Both the position numbers and the translations under genes were made by a program. From Anoxybacterium sp963668245 (GTDB taxonomy: Bacteria > Bacillota > Clostridia > Peptostreptococcales > Anaerovoracaceae): a stretch of 64,000 nucleotides of DNA. Below the pieces are notes generated by a model. The model was not told the origin of the DNA. It did not search any database and saw nothing but the letters and a program-made list of their open reading frames with translations. The stretch spans positions 2,542,001-2,606,000 of the forward strand of contig OY764195.2 in the NCBI GenBank assembly GCA_963668245.2, written 5' to 3'. The stretch's first letter is position 1. Each line of letters opens with the position of its first letter. Positions 1-9,171 of the stretch are shown here, one piece after another.

Positions 1-2847
1 TTGACCAGAGAGTTCTTCACTGGTGGCAGCACTTTCTTCTGCCGTCGCCGAGTTATTCTGCACCACCTCCGAGACCTTCTCAATCCCTTGATTGATTTGG
101 GCAATACCAGACGCCTGTTCATTGGAAGATGCTGCGATTCCTTGTACCAAGTCAGCGGATTTTTCTATACCAGCTACAATCTCAAGGAGTGCCGATGCCG
201 TACCGTTGGCAATGCTCATACCCGCCTGAACCTTTTCTAAGGAACCTTGAATCAAAGCAGTGGTATCCTTTGCCGCTTCTGCGCTTCTCGCCGCAAGATT
301 TCGCACTTCCTCCGCAACCACCGCAAAGCCTTTTCCGTGCTGTCCTGCTCTTGCCGCCTCTACCGCGGCATTGAGGGCTAGGATATTTGTTTGAAATGCA
401 ATATCATCGATGACTTTTATAATCTTAGAAATATTGTTGGATGACTCATTGATATCCGTCATAGACACCAGCATTTCGTTCATCTGCCCATTTCCAGTTT
501 CTGCTTGAAGCCTCGCTTGTCCTGCCAACTCACTGGCTTGATTAGCATTGAGTGCATTTTGCTTGGTCTGAGATGCCACTTCCGTCATAGATGCCGTTAA
601 CTCTTGAATAGAGCTTGCCTGCATCACCGAACCAGAGGAAAGTTCTTGACTGCCTTCCGATACCTGTTTTGAGCCGTTGGCCACTTGCTCTGCCGCCTGA
701 TTGATATCCCCAAGCACCAAGTTTAGCGAATCCAAAATCACATTGATCGAATCAGAGATACTCACAAAATCTCCTGGATATGGTTCTACTTTTAAAAGCG
801 CCAAATTACCGCCAGCAATCTCCTTTAAAGTACCTGTAATCCTTTCCATCACCTGTTCCAATAAAATTGCCGTACTATTTACCGCTTGAGCCAGTTCCTC
901 AAAATCACCTAAATATTGATTCTTGATTTCTGTGTGTAGTCTTCCTTCTTTGATTTCATTCATCACATCGATAACATCCCGAATCGGCTTGTCAACCTCA
1001 CGCATAATCCGATTGATGCCTTCCAGCAACGTTTTCCATGCCCCACTGTATCTACTCAAATCAGCTTGTGCTTCCAATCGCCCTTCCAAAACAGCTCCAG
1101 CCAAGCCCCCTGCATCTTTTGTCAAGCTTTCAATATTCTCTATCATTTCCGTCATCGCAGGTGTCAACCCATCATTATCACTTTGCTTTCCAACCAGCTT
1201 CAGTTCCACTAAATCGCTCAGGTCTCCTTCTGCAATATGGTTCAGTACTACAATAGCCTCCTGAATACGCGCGGACACCGTATTGATAGCAGTGCCAATT
1301 TCAGCATAAATCCCTTCATATTCTCCCTGAACCAAGACTGTATAATCATTGGTGCTCATGCGCACCAAAACTTCTCGACCTTCCTTCAAAGCCCCAAGAC
1401 CCAAAATACAAGAATTGATGCTATTTTTGATGTCATTGAAGTCACCATAATACGCATCCGTGATTTCATCTGGAATCTGTCCATGACCAATACGATCCAT
1501 GTATTCTGCCATCATATTGATTGGAGCTACAAATCCATCAATCAGAAGATTGATACCACCAACCAATTCTCCCCAGCTTCCAGAATATTGCTCTGCCTCT
1601 CCACGCATATCAAGTTTTCCTGCTGCAACAGCAGAGGTCATTTTTTGAGTTTCCCCAATCAATCCATTCATTACATAAATACAGCGATTGATATTGTTTT
1701 TAATTTCATTGAAGTCCCCTTGATATTCGTCTGTGATCTCTGGTGGAATATTGCCTTGTCCAATCCTCTCGATATATTCTGCCGTCATATTGATTGGGGC
1801 TACAAATGCATCAATCAAATTGTTGACCCCAACAATCAGTTCTTTCCAAATGCCGTTGTAACCACTCATATCTGCTCTTGTATCCAGTTTTCCTTGAATC
1901 ACTGCAGCAATATGCCCTTCCACTTCTTGATTTAATTGACGAATGGTCTCCAAGGTTTTTTCTAATGCCGGAGTGATTTGATCCTTTTCATCTTTTCTGG
2001 AAATCACCACATTTACATCACCTTCAGATATTTTATTCATGATACCTACCACGTTTTCACTTAAATCATCTGCAAAACGATCCATGGTATCTGCCATTTC
2101 CCCCAGTTCATCCTTCGTTCCAAGGGAAACACGTTGATCCAAATGTCCTTTACTCAATTCTGTAAGCAACCAAACCACTTTGGAAAGAGGTTTGGTAATC
2201 ATATTGGATATGGTAAGTCCAATCACAATGGACGCAATTAAAACAATCACTGCAATCAGAAGGGAAATCAGAATCGCACGATTTGCAGCATCTGTATTGT
2301 TTTCAGACATTGCTTCCGCTTCTTGTATTTTCATTTCAACCAGTTGATTGATTTTTTTTTGTTCCGCTGCTGCAGCAATACCAAGAGCCCCTTTATCTCC
2401 TGCCAAATCAAGCGCTTCCGCATCCCTATTTTCTGCTGCCAGAATTAAGATTTGATCCATGGCTTCCTTGTATTCTACCCTTGCCGCAGTAAATTCTTCA
2501 TAGACAGCTTGCATCTCTAAGTCCACGATACCCGCTTCAAATTCACCTGTGATACTCGAAACCTCTGCTCTGATGGCATCAATATCTTGTCTTTTTTCCT
2601 CTACGATCTGTGGATCTGTGGTAGCAATGGCCTCGTAGATATCCACTCTGGTCCGCTCAAACAGTGTCGAAATATATCCGATATCTGCAATGGGGACTGT
2701 CATTTCCTCATACAATTCCGTATCAGACTTTTCCAGCAGCTTTAGGTTCGTGCTTGCAAAAATACCCATAGCAAGACATAGTACTGACAACCCAAGAAAA
2801 CTAAACATCAACTTCTTCTTCACTCTCAAATTTCTAAACCAATCCAT
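1..2847 (-). CDS. Methyl-accepting chemotaxis protein with poly-HAMP array (3' end outside window)
   Basis: This is a transmembrane chemoreceptor that would signal to CheA/CheW. The window holds the first 949 residues with no stop; the C-terminus lies off the left edge. TM1 is at about residues 10-32, a helical 160-residue extracytoplasmic 4HB-type sensor follows, TM2 is at about 191-213, and a canonical HAMP comes next. After that there is a chain of HAMP-like units sharing the pattern GxIPxEIT-(D/E)-xYxGDFNxIKNxIN. The MCP signalling hairpin begins near residue 760 and contains the block IDDIAFQTNILALNAAVEAA near residue 811. The ATG at 2847 is preceded by AGGAG. The cytoplasmic half is nearly the same as that of the receptor at 49734-53063, but the sensor domain is unrelated. 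The ligand cannot be predicted. Confidence 0.93.
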   Translation of the reverse strand, partial: MDWFRNLRVKKKLMFSFLGLSVLCLAMGIFASTNLKLLEKSDTELYEEMTVPIADIGYISTLFERTRVDIYEAIATTDPQIVEEKRQDIDAIRAEVSSITGEFEAGIVDLEMQAVYEEFTAARVEYKEAMDQILILAAENRDAEALDLAGDKGALGIAAAAEQKKINQLVEMKIQEAEAMSENNTDAANRAILISLLIAVIVLIASIVIGLTISNMITKPLSKVVWLLTELSKGHLDQRVSLGTKDELGEMADTMDRFADDLSENVVGIMNKISEGDVNVVISRKDEKDQITPALEKTLETIRQLNQEVEGHIAAVIQGKLDTRADMSGYNGIWKELIVGVNNLIDAFVAPINMTAEYIERIGQGNIPPEITDEYQGDFNEIKNNINRCIYVMNGLIGETQKMTSAVAAGKLDMRGEAEQYSGSWGELVGGINLLIDGFVAPINMMAEYMDRIGHGQIPDEITDAYYGDFNDIKNSINSCILGLGALKEGREVLVRMSTNDYTVLVQGEYEGIYAEIGTAINTVSARIQEAIVVLNHIAEGDLSDLVELKLVGKQSDNDGLTPAMTEMIENIESLTKDAGGLAGAVLEGRLEAQADLSRYSGAWKTLLEGINRIMREVDKPIRDVIDVMNEIKEGRLHTEIKNQYLGDFEELAQAVNSTAILLEQVMERITGTLKEIAGGNLALLKVEPYPGDFVSISDSINVILDSLNLVLGDINQAAEQVANGSKQVSEGSQELSSGSVMQASSIQELTASMTEVASQTKQNALNANQASELAGQARLQAETGNGQMNEMLVSMTDINESSNNISKIIKVIDDIAFQTNILALNAAVEAARAGQHGKGFAVVAEEVRNLAARSAEAAKDTTALIQGSLEKVQAGMSIANGTASALLEIVAGIEKSADLVQGIAASSNEQASGIAQINQGIEKVSEVVQNNSATAEESAATSEELSGQ

Positions 2848-2880
2848 ACTTCTTTACATTCTCCTTCTCCTAATTTAAAA

Positions 2881-2900
2881 AAATTGATTTTCATCAATTT
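2881..2900. promoter_or_regulatory. Perfect 8-4-8 inverted repeat upstream of the chemoreceptor
   Basis: AAATTGAT-TTTC-ATCAATTT lies 34 bases upstream of the receptor start. It could be an operator or part of the leader. No regulator is assigned. Confidence 0.35.
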
Positions 2901-2942
2901 ACAATCGACCAATCTTATTGTAAGAAAATGGTTCCCTCAATA

Positions 2943-2967
2943 ATAAAACCCCGGCAAAACCGGGGCT
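2943..2967 (-). terminator. Rho-independent terminator after the XRE/TPR regulator
   Basis: On the minus strand CCCCGG-TTTTG-CCGGGG is followed by TTTTATTATT. It lies about 170 bases downstream of the regulator stop codon, leaving a long 3' leader that could hold a 17-codon reading frame (2992-3045). Confidence 0.8.
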
Positions 2968-3135
2968 CACTTCTTAGTACTCACTTTGTTGTCAATCCGA
3001 TTCTAAGATGCCAAAGCTGTAATCTCTTTTTGCCATTCCTAACATCCTACCAAGGGGTGACAATCTCTACTTATATAGCATGCGCCAATACGCAGTGTTT
3101 TTCAATACTACAATTGTTCCATTCTTGTTAAATAT

Positions 3136-4083
3136 TTATGGTAATTCACTGATATCAAACTGAAAACGATCTGCAAACTCCCTTACCAATCCTTCATCCA
3201 TCAACGAATGATGCAAGATTTTCAAGAAAACTTCATAGCACATAAAACGTCTTGCCTCAAACTCTTTATGATGTGCCAAAACAGTCCAAAGAGCTTGCTT
3301 GCAAAAGTCTACGGCTTTCACGTCCTGCCCTAGTCTGGCATATCCGGCCATCACCATAAATAAGGTACAGTGAATTCTTTCAAAAAGATTGTTGTCACGT
3401 TGAAATCCCAAGAGTACAAGTCCTTCTTGAACTGCATCATGATACTCCTTTGTCAGTAAATAATAATAAATAAGTTCTAATTTCATCAATATATATACCT
3501 GATGAAATTGGCTCATATTTGTCTTGTTATGAATCAATACACCTGCTGCGTCAAGTACACGAAAGCATTCTTCTGTTTTTCCGATCAACAAATAACATCC
3601 CCCAAGGAGACAGTAAAGCTCAGCAATATGTTTGTCACAGCAAACGTCTAAATCGCACTCTTTAAGTAAAACTAGAATTCTCTCAATCCCCTGTTCTGCT
3701 TTTCGCTGTCCTACAATAAGACGAGTCAAATCATTGATTTCAAGTTCACATTTCCATGGGTATACAAGAAAATCAGGTTCCGTTCTTAGTTGGTTTGTTA
3801 GGTCCTCTAGATTTTTGTAATCGTATCTTCTTTTATATTTATCAAAGCTTTTGATATGAGAAAAGACAGCCATGGGATCCTTGCATTCCAAATACTCATA
3901 TAGCTCAAAAAAATCAATACCTAATTTATTGCTAAATTTTCTCAGCAAATTGGACGACGGGGTTCGTTCCCCTTTTTCGATTAGATAAATATATTTTGTA
4001 GAACAATATTTATCGGCCAACTCTTTTTGGCTCATTCCTGCGGCACTTCGGCACGTTTTGATTAAATCTCCTATATGACTCAA
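3136..4083 (-). CDS. XRE-family regulator with TPR-like C-terminal domain (RRNPP/Rgg-PlcR type)
   Basis: A 315-aa cytoplasmic transcription regulator. Residues 5-60 form an XRE helix-turn-helix (SQKELADKYCSTKYIYLIEKG). The remaining 250 residues are helical and resemble the TPR repeats of RRNPP regulators (Rgg, PlcR, PrgX), whose C-terminal half binds a small exported peptide. The length fits that family. The gene is monocistronic, ends in its own terminator, and is divergent from a secreted papain-like peptidase with a 460-base AT-rich gap between them. Peptide control is an inference from domain layout; no obvious secreted pheromone gene sits next to it. It could also be a peptide-independent regulator. 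Confidence 0.75.
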   Translation of the reverse strand: MSHIGDLIKTCRSAAGMSQKELADKYCSTKYIYLIEKGERTPSSNLLRKFSNKLGIDFFELYEYLECKDPMAVFSHIKSFDKYKRRYDYKNLEDLTNQLRTEPDFLVYPWKCELEINDLTRLIVGQRKAEQGIERILVLLKECDLDVCCDKHIAELYCLLGGCYLLIGKTEECFRVLDAAGVLIHNKTNMSQFHQVYILMKLELIYYYLLTKEYHDAVQEGLVLLGFQRDNNLFERIHCTLFMVMAGYARLGQDVKAVDFCKQALWTVLAHHKEFEARRFMCYEVFLKILHHSLMDEGLVREFADRFQFDISELP

Positions 4084-4543
4084 CTTATTTTTCTTTTGCC
4101 CCTTCCTCGCCTGATGCTCCCATCTTGCTCCCTTTCTATTTTAGTAAAAATTCAAACTTTTTTCAATCATTTGCTCATAAAAAACAATATTGAGAATATT
4201 GCTAGAATTACTTTTAAATGCTACGAGTCTCCTAATTAGGTAATTATTATCATAAATAATCAATTATTAGTATAATTTAAACTGTAATTCAATCACAATT
4301 TGATTATTTAGTAAAATACTGTAAAATCCCATATTTTTCAACGTTTATAGCTATCAAAAAAACACAATTTGTACATGTTTATGTACGTTTACAATCGATT
4401 CTCAAGGGTATTTAGTAGCTAAATTAAATTTTAAATCAAATATATGCACAATTTCAACCAATAGTTTATTTTTAAGAGTATTTATCAGAAATTACTACAC
4501 TTTATATCTATTTACATAGATAACCTTCAGAAAGGAGGCTCCC
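4084..4543. other. AT-rich divergent intergenic region
   Basis: 460 bases without a convincing gene, separating the XRE/TPR regulator from the peptidase. Very AT-rich, with several AATTATT/AATCAATTATT-like words around 4225-4310 and a perfect GTACAT-GTTT-ATGTAC repeat at 4371-4386. It must hold both promoters; no pair of -35/-10 boxes stands out enough to call. Confidence 0.5.
4371..4386. promoter_or_regulatory. Palindrome GTACAT-N4-ATGTAC, candidate operator
   Basis: Perfect 6-4-6 inverted repeat in the divergent region, about 160 bases upstream of the peptidase start. A candidate binding site for the adjacent XRE regulator by position only. Confidence 0.35.
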
Positions 4544-5281
4544 ATGATTTCTTTATCCATTAAATTATTATTCATCACACTCATCCTGTTTTTTCAATAC
4601 CATCATAACAGCATGTTTGTATATGCCGATTCGCAGCAGTCTATCGTCGCCTCCCCAGTCAATTTTAATCCTGAACTGCAAGGGGTTCGAATCACAGATC
4701 AAGGTGATACGTCAGAATGCACCGTCAATGCTGTAAGCAATGGGGTCGAACAACAAATGATCATAGAAGGCATGGAAGTTCCTGAAGATGGTTTTTCAAC
4801 CGATTGGCTTTGGGATATGGCAAGAATCACAGACAACAAAGAAGCCGGCCTCCATATCGAAACCGTACTTGAGATTGTAAAACAATATGGTATGATACCA
4901 GAAGGAATGTACTCAAATGATCAAGAAAAGAATTTAGAAATCGCAGCACAATACAAAATAGATAGCTATGAACTGGTAAAAAAGGCAACCTATGCAGATA
5001 CCCTTTCTGAAGGTTCCATCATCATATTAAATACCACATATCAAAAACAAAATTGGAAGGACGGATTTTTGACCAGTGAATCGGAAAATATCAATGGTCT
5101 CCATGCCACATATCTAGTAGATTACAACCCAGAAGAAGAACTCTTTATCGGCGTCAATTCTTGGGGTACCAAATGGGGGTATGATGGGCTTTACTATATG
5201 ACCGATGATTACTTGATGAGCGATGTACTGGGTGGCTACTCCATAAAACTAAGTCAGCCCGTAGCGAATGCCTTAAATTAG
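4544..5281 (+). CDS. Secreted papain-like (C1 family) cysteine peptidase
   Basis: A 245-aa exported protein. It has an N-terminal hydrophobic signal segment (residues 6-24) with a likely cleavage after VYA-28. The mature part is a compact C1 peptidase: oxyanion Gln53 and nucleophile Cys59 (DQGDTSEC), His187 (GLHATYLVDYN) and Asn205 (VNSWGTKWGYDGLYYM). All four catalytic residues are present, although the usual CGSCWAF around the cysteine has become SECTVNA. It lacks an obvious pro-domain, so it is shorter than classical papains. A strong ribosome binding site (AAAGGAGG) precedes the ATG. The substrate is unknown; surface-protein or peptide processing is plausible. It is divergent from the RRNPP-like regulator and followed by a terminator. 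Confidence 0.85.
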   Translation: MISLSIKLLFITLILFFQYHHNSMFVYADSQQSIVASPVNFNPELQGVRITDQGDTSECTVNAVSNGVEQQMIIEGMEVPEDGFSTDWLWDMARITDNKEAGLHIETVLEIVKQYGMIPEGMYSNDQEKNLEIAAQYKIDSYELVKKATYADTLSEGSIIILNTTYQKQNWKDGFLTSESENINGLHATYLVDYNPEEELFIGVNSWGTKWGYDGLYYMTDDYLMSDVLGGYSIKLSQPVANALN

Positions 5282-5362
5282 AAACAAGAACACATCTGGA
5301 GAAAAAGTGTCCCTTTCACATATACAATGTGAACTCCTACATCCACTTTTTTCTCTTTATAT

Positions 5363-5407
5363 CCGCCACCTTTCTGTCCGATTGCTCAGGGCCAAGGTGG
5401 CGGTTTT
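5363..5407 (+). terminator. Rho-independent terminator of the peptidase gene
   Basis: A perfect 10-bp stem, CCGCCACCTT (5363-5372) with AAGGTGGCGG (5394-5403), followed by TTTT. Its 3' end overlaps the stop codon of the convergent VanZ gene by two bases. Confidence 0.8.
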
Positions 5408-5885
5408 ATGATTGAGATTGATCAAGGCGGTACCGCCTATAGACCATAAATACACTGATAAAGCACACAATCCCAAGAAGCGAACCACCACTATCAAGCA
5501 TCACATCAAAGATGCTTGGCTCCCTTCCTGATACAAAGATTTGGTGCATTTCATCACTGGCAGCATAGACAATACAAAGTACCCAAGCAAGAATCACCCT
5601 GCCTATGCCGATTTGTTTTCTCCCTCGCAGCATATAAAAACAAACCAAAATGCCAAGCACAAAGTACAAAATGAAATGGGCTAGCTTGCGCATGAAATGA
5701 TTCCACCCAGCTACGTCCTCCATCCACTGATCGATCCCAAGCTGCACTGCCAGATGATTTCCCCATATGGTCTTTGTCACAGCCATGCTCAGGCTATTGG
5801 TCTCATCCCCCAGCTGAGAGGAAAAGAAGAAAATCAGTACCATCCAAAGGATGAGTATGACAAGTTTGAATATTTTTTTTTGCAT
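5406..5885 (-). CDS. VanZ-like membrane protein
   Basis: A 159-aa integral membrane protein with four or five hydrophobic segments. It has the VanZ-family marks RKLAHFILYFVLGIL in the middle and DEMHQIFVSGREPSIFDVMLD before the last helix. VanZ proteins are associated with low-level teicoplanin resistance and are common at the ends of surface-glycan loci; the biochemical role is not settled. The reading frame is open further upstream, but the ATG at 5885 is chosen because it follows a TTAGG site and lies 8 bases after the manA stop, and because the protein then starts MQKKIFKLV as expected for the family. It is the last gene of the polysaccharide locus. Confidence 0.85.
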   Translation of the reverse strand: MQKKIFKLVILILWMVLIFFFSSQLGDETNSLSMAVTKTIWGNHLAVQLGIDQWMEDVAGWNHFMRKLAHFILYFVLGILVCFYMLRGRKQIGIGRVILAWVLCIVYAASDEMHQIFVSGREPSIFDVMLDSGGSLLGIVCFISVFMVYRRYRLDQSQS

Positions 5886-5893
5886 TATAAAAC

Positions 5894-6901
5894 CTAACAA
5901 ATTACTTTTAGTAACTGTGCACTCCCATGTATCTTCATCGCCACAGAATCCGCAGGAATAAAAATACAATCTCCTTGAAAAAAATGCAGCGATTCATTTT
6001 CTCCAAATAATATCACACCGCATCCTTTTGTGCAAAGCAATACTTGAAACGAACCAGAATCTGTCGCAAAGGGCACTAAATCCCTGCACCGTTCTGTATT
6101 GATCAGCATCCGTTCTGCCTGAAAAGACTTACATCGACAAAGAAGCTCCGTGGCACAGCCAGGTTTATATCTTAGTACACGAAGCGGTTGTTTTGGCTTT
6201 GCACTACTAGTGCGCTTTGCCACATCCAAAGCTTTTTTTATGTGAAGCTCCCTTTTACAACCATTTTTATCCGTTCGGTTGTAATCATATAGGCGATATG
6301 TCAAATTTGAATTTTCCTGAATCTCTACCACCAAAACGCCAGCTCCAATGGCATGTACCGTTCCTGCTTCAATATAAAAAACATCATCCTTTTTGACAGA
6401 AACATGTTGCACATACTTCTCCACATCGCCTCGTTTTAAGCCTTCTTTTAGATCCTCCAAGGATAAATCACGGTTAAAACCACAAACCAACTTTGAACCT
6501 GGGGCTGCATCCAGCACATACCACATTTCATTTTTACCGCGCTGTCCATTTTCATAAGTAGCTGCATATGCATCATCTGGATGAACCTGTATCGATAAAT
6601 CTTTTTTCGCATCGATAAACTTGATAAGAATAGGTAATTCGCCGCATGTTTTTGGATGAGAGCCTAAAAATTCTGGATGTGACAGTAAGACATCCTTGAG
6701 TAGCATACCTTCATATTCTCCACTGGCCACCGTACTTGGTCCGTCTGGATGAGTAGAACACTCCCAAGTTTCCGCCAGTGGTTTAAGCGCTATCCCTTTT
6801 GAAAAATCATCATTGAGGCGATTGCCACCCCAAATATAGTCTTTACCCGCTGGCTTTAATAAAAACGGTCTATGATTCCAGTTCATATTTCTTTTTATCA
6901 T
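5894..6901 (-). CDS. manA: Class I mannose-6-phosphate isomerase
   Basis: A 335-aa cytoplasmic enzyme interconverting fructose-6-P and mannose-6-P, the first step toward GDP-mannose and GDP-fucose. The zinc-site signatures are visible: IQVHPDD near residue 100, EMWYVLDA near 125 and EAGTVHAIGAG near 170, followed by NSNLTYRLYDYNR. The length matches the short Gram-positive class. The frame could start at GTG 6907 or ATG 6886; ATG 6901 has AGGAG ten bases upstream. The gene overlaps the end of manC by 32 bases, so the two are probably translationally coupled. Cytosolic phosphomannomutase (manB) is needed between ManA and ManC but is not in the window. Confidence 0.93.
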   Translation of the reverse strand: MIKRNMNWNHRPFLLKPAGKDYIWGGNRLNDDFSKGIALKPLAETWECSTHPDGPSTVASGEYEGMLLKDVLLSHPEFLGSHPKTCGELPILIKFIDAKKDLSIQVHPDDAYAATYENGQRGKNEMWYVLDAAPGSKLVCGFNRDLSLEDLKEGLKRGDVEKYVQHVSVKKDDVFYIEAGTVHAIGAGVLVVEIQENSNLTYRLYDYNRTDKNGCKRELHIKKALDVAKRTSSAKPKQPLRVLRYKPGCATELLCRCKSFQAERMLINTERCRDLVPFATDSGSFQVLLCTKGCGVILFGENESLHFFQGDCIFIPADSVAMKIHGSAQLLKVIC

Positions 6902-8186
6902 GAACACTTATCTCCTTGCCTATTTGGACTTCCATCACATGAAGCTCTGTATCCGCTATAATCGTATGTCGGCAACCAGCGTCGATTGTCACAACATCTC
7001 CAGGCTTTACCCTTTGCTCCATCCCATCCACAATGGTTCGCCCCTCTCCAGAAAGAATGGTCCAAACCTCGTCACGAAAAGAATGAGCATGATAGTTCAT
7101 ACAATGTCCCGGATTCAAGGTGACTTTTATCGTCATGCTATCGTCTTCAATATCTAAAATACGAAAGCTCCCCCATGATTTTTCCGCAAACATCACTTGC
7201 TGCTTGAGTTCATCAACAAAAGGCTTGATATAGCTAGACTGCTCCTTGTCTGATATCAAAATTCCTTCTGGGCTGGCAGAAATCACAAGATCCTTTAATC
7301 CCATGCATAAAATGGGCACATTGAGCTCATTAATAACATGTACATTGTCACATTGGTCGTTGAAAATTGCCTCACCAACGCAACATTCCTCCATCGCCTC
7401 CGTCAGCGTATTCCACGTTCCTAGATCCTTCCACATTCCAGAAAAACACATCACCTCAATCACAGGCTCATGCTCAACCACCGCATAGTCAAAGCTAATC
7501 TTTTTCAGAGACTCATACTTGTTATATAAATCATCATAATCTTCAAATTCAATCAATGCATGTGCCCGTTCCAATACATATCCCAATCGAAATGCAAAAA
7601 CACCACCATTCCACAATGCACCTTGTGAGATATATTCCTCGGCAACTTCCTTTGTTGGCTTTTCTTTAAACAAAGAGACTTGGCTAAGTGGTTCTTTGGT
7701 TTTGGGGATAATATAACCGTATTTTTCGCTTGGATAGGTCGGTTCAATACCCATGAGCACAAGATTGGCTTCGCTAACCGCAGCCTGTTTTTCCAAATCC
7801 TTCAACGCGCCAAAGTAGTCTACCTCAACAAAAGGATCAACAGGACAAATAATAATCGGCTCATTTTCATCTACGTTCTTTACATCTTTCAGATATGCAG
7901 CAGATAAAGCGATGGCCGGAAAAGTATCTCTACGGCATGGTTCTACACTGATTCCTACCGCTTCTCCCAATTGATGGTGTATGGTAGAAACCTGAGATTT
8001 CGAAGTTGCAATGGTTATCTTCGCATCAGAATCCACTTCTCTAATCTGGCGATAGACACGCTGCACCATAGATTCATATTCTCCATCCTCAGTTCTAAAT
8101 ATCTGAATAAACTGTTTGGATCTGATATCATTGGAAAGAGGCCATAGCCGTTTGCCAGAGCCACCGGATAACAAAACGATATTCAT
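6870..8186 (-). CDS. manC: Mannose-1-phosphate guanylyltransferase with C-terminal cupin
   Basis: A 438-aa protein forming GDP-mannose from mannose-1-P and GTP. It has the N-terminal nucleotidyltransferase signature LLSGGSGKRLWPLS (residues 5-18), FKEKPT and WNGGVFAF further along, and a C-terminal cupin of the mannose-6-P-isomerase type II fold (about 330-430, NYHAHSFRDEVW). This is the layout of ManC/CpsB enzymes. The cupin may give a second isomerase activity, which would be redundant with the adjacent manA. It starts 3 bases after the fcl stop and overlaps manA, so it sits in a tight gmd-fcl-manC-manA block supplying GDP-L-fucose. Confidence 0.94.
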   Translation of the reverse strand: MNIVLLSGGSGKRLWPLSNDIRSKQFIQIFRTEDGEYESMVQRVYRQIREVDSDAKITIATSKSQVSTIHHQLGEAVGISVEPCRRDTFPAIALSAAYLKDVKNVDENEPIIICPVDPFVEVDYFGALKDLEKQAAVSEANLVLMGIEPTYPSEKYGYIIPKTKEPLSQVSLFKEKPTKEVAEEYISQGALWNGGVFAFRLGYVLERAHALIEFEDYDDLYNKYESLKKISFDYAVVEHEPVIEVMCFSGMWKDLGTWNTLTEAMEECCVGEAIFNDQCDNVHVINELNVPILCMGLKDLVISASPEGILISDKEQSSYIKPFVDELKQQVMFAEKSWGSFRILDIEDDSMTIKVTLNPGHCMNYHAHSFRDEVWTILSGEGRTIVDGMEQRVKPGDVVTIDAGCRHTIIADTELHVMEVQIGKEISVHDKKKYELES

Positions 8187-8188
8187 TC

Positions 8189-9136
8189 TTAATTCCTTTC
8201 AGCTTTATTGGCGTTCTTCAAAAAATCCTGATAAGACAGCGCAATTCCTTCTTCAAGTTCTGTTTGATACGTCCATCCTAGATTTGCCGCCTTTGAAACA
8301 TCCAGCAGTTTTCGAGGAGTGCCATTGGGCTTACTTACGTCCCACCGAATCTCTCCATCATATCCGATGACCTTTGCCACAAGCTCAGTCAACGCTCTAA
8401 TGGTTAGTTCCTTGCCCGATCCTGCATTCACCGTTTCATCACCACTATAATGATTCATCAAATATACACATAGATTTGCCAAGTCATCCACATACAAAAA
8501 CTCACGAAGTGGTGAACCATCTCCCCAACAAGTCACAAAAGAAAGCCCCTCTTCTTTCGCCTCATGAAATCGACGAATGAGAGCTGGCAGCACATGACTT
8601 TTTGTCGGATGATAATTATCGTTAGGACCATACAAATTGGTCGGCATCACGGAAATATAATCCGTACCATATTGTTGATTCAAATAAGAACAATACTTTA
8701 GTCCTGATATCTTTGCCAGCGCATAAGCTTCATTACTCTTTTCAAGCTCAGAAGTCAAAAGATAATTTTCCTTCATTGGTTGTGGCGCCATACGAGGATA
8801 GATGCAAGATGACCCCAAAAACTCTAACTTTTTACAGCCGTTGGTCCAAGCCGAATGAATCACATTCATCTCCAAAATCATATTTTCATACATAAAATCA
8901 GCCAGTGCATTCTGATTTGCCATAATGCCTCCCACTTTTGCAGCCGCCAAGAATACATAATCTGGTTTTTCACTTTCAAAAAATGATTCAACTTGCTCCT
9001 GACGACAAAGGTCAAGTTCCTTGTGGGAGCGTGTAATCAAATTTTGATAGCCTTGAGCCTGTAGTTCCCTGACAATGGCAGAACCTACCATTCCATTATG
9101 TCCAGCCACATATATTTTAGCACTTTTCTCCATCAT
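8189..9136 (-). CDS. fcl: GDP-L-fucose synthase
   Basis: A 315-aa extended short-chain dehydrogenase that converts GDP-4-keto-6-deoxy-D-mannose to GDP-L-fucose with NADPH (epimerase and reductase). It has a Rossmann motif near the start (VAGHNGMVGSAIVREL), the catalytic segment GSSCIYP, and the YALAKISGLKYC Tyr-x3-Lys pair near residue 138. It directly follows gmd and precedes manC. The substrate assignment rests on the neighbouring gmd and on the family's characteristic MAPQPMKE and NDNYHP segments. Confidence 0.95.
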   Translation of the reverse strand: MMEKSAKIYVAGHNGMVGSAIVRELQAQGYQNLITRSHKELDLCRQEQVESFFESEKPDYVFLAAAKVGGIMANQNALADFMYENMILEMNVIHSAWTNGCKKLEFLGSSCIYPRMAPQPMKENYLLTSELEKSNEAYALAKISGLKYCSYLNQQYGTDYISVMPTNLYGPNDNYHPTKSHVLPALIRRFHEAKEEGLSFVTCWGDGSPLREFLYVDDLANLCVYLMNHYSGDETVNAGSGKELTIRALTELVAKVIGYDGEIRWDVSKPNGTPRKLLDVSKAANLGWTYQTELEEGIALSYQDFLKNANKAERN

Positions 9137-9171
9137 ATTACCTTCTCCTCATTCTCTACAAGCATGATATA

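Noticed and set aside
1237..1935. Plus-strand open frame of 232 codons opposite the first chemoreceptor
   Set aside because: Fully contained in a well-supported receptor gene; the composition is that of a shadow frame.
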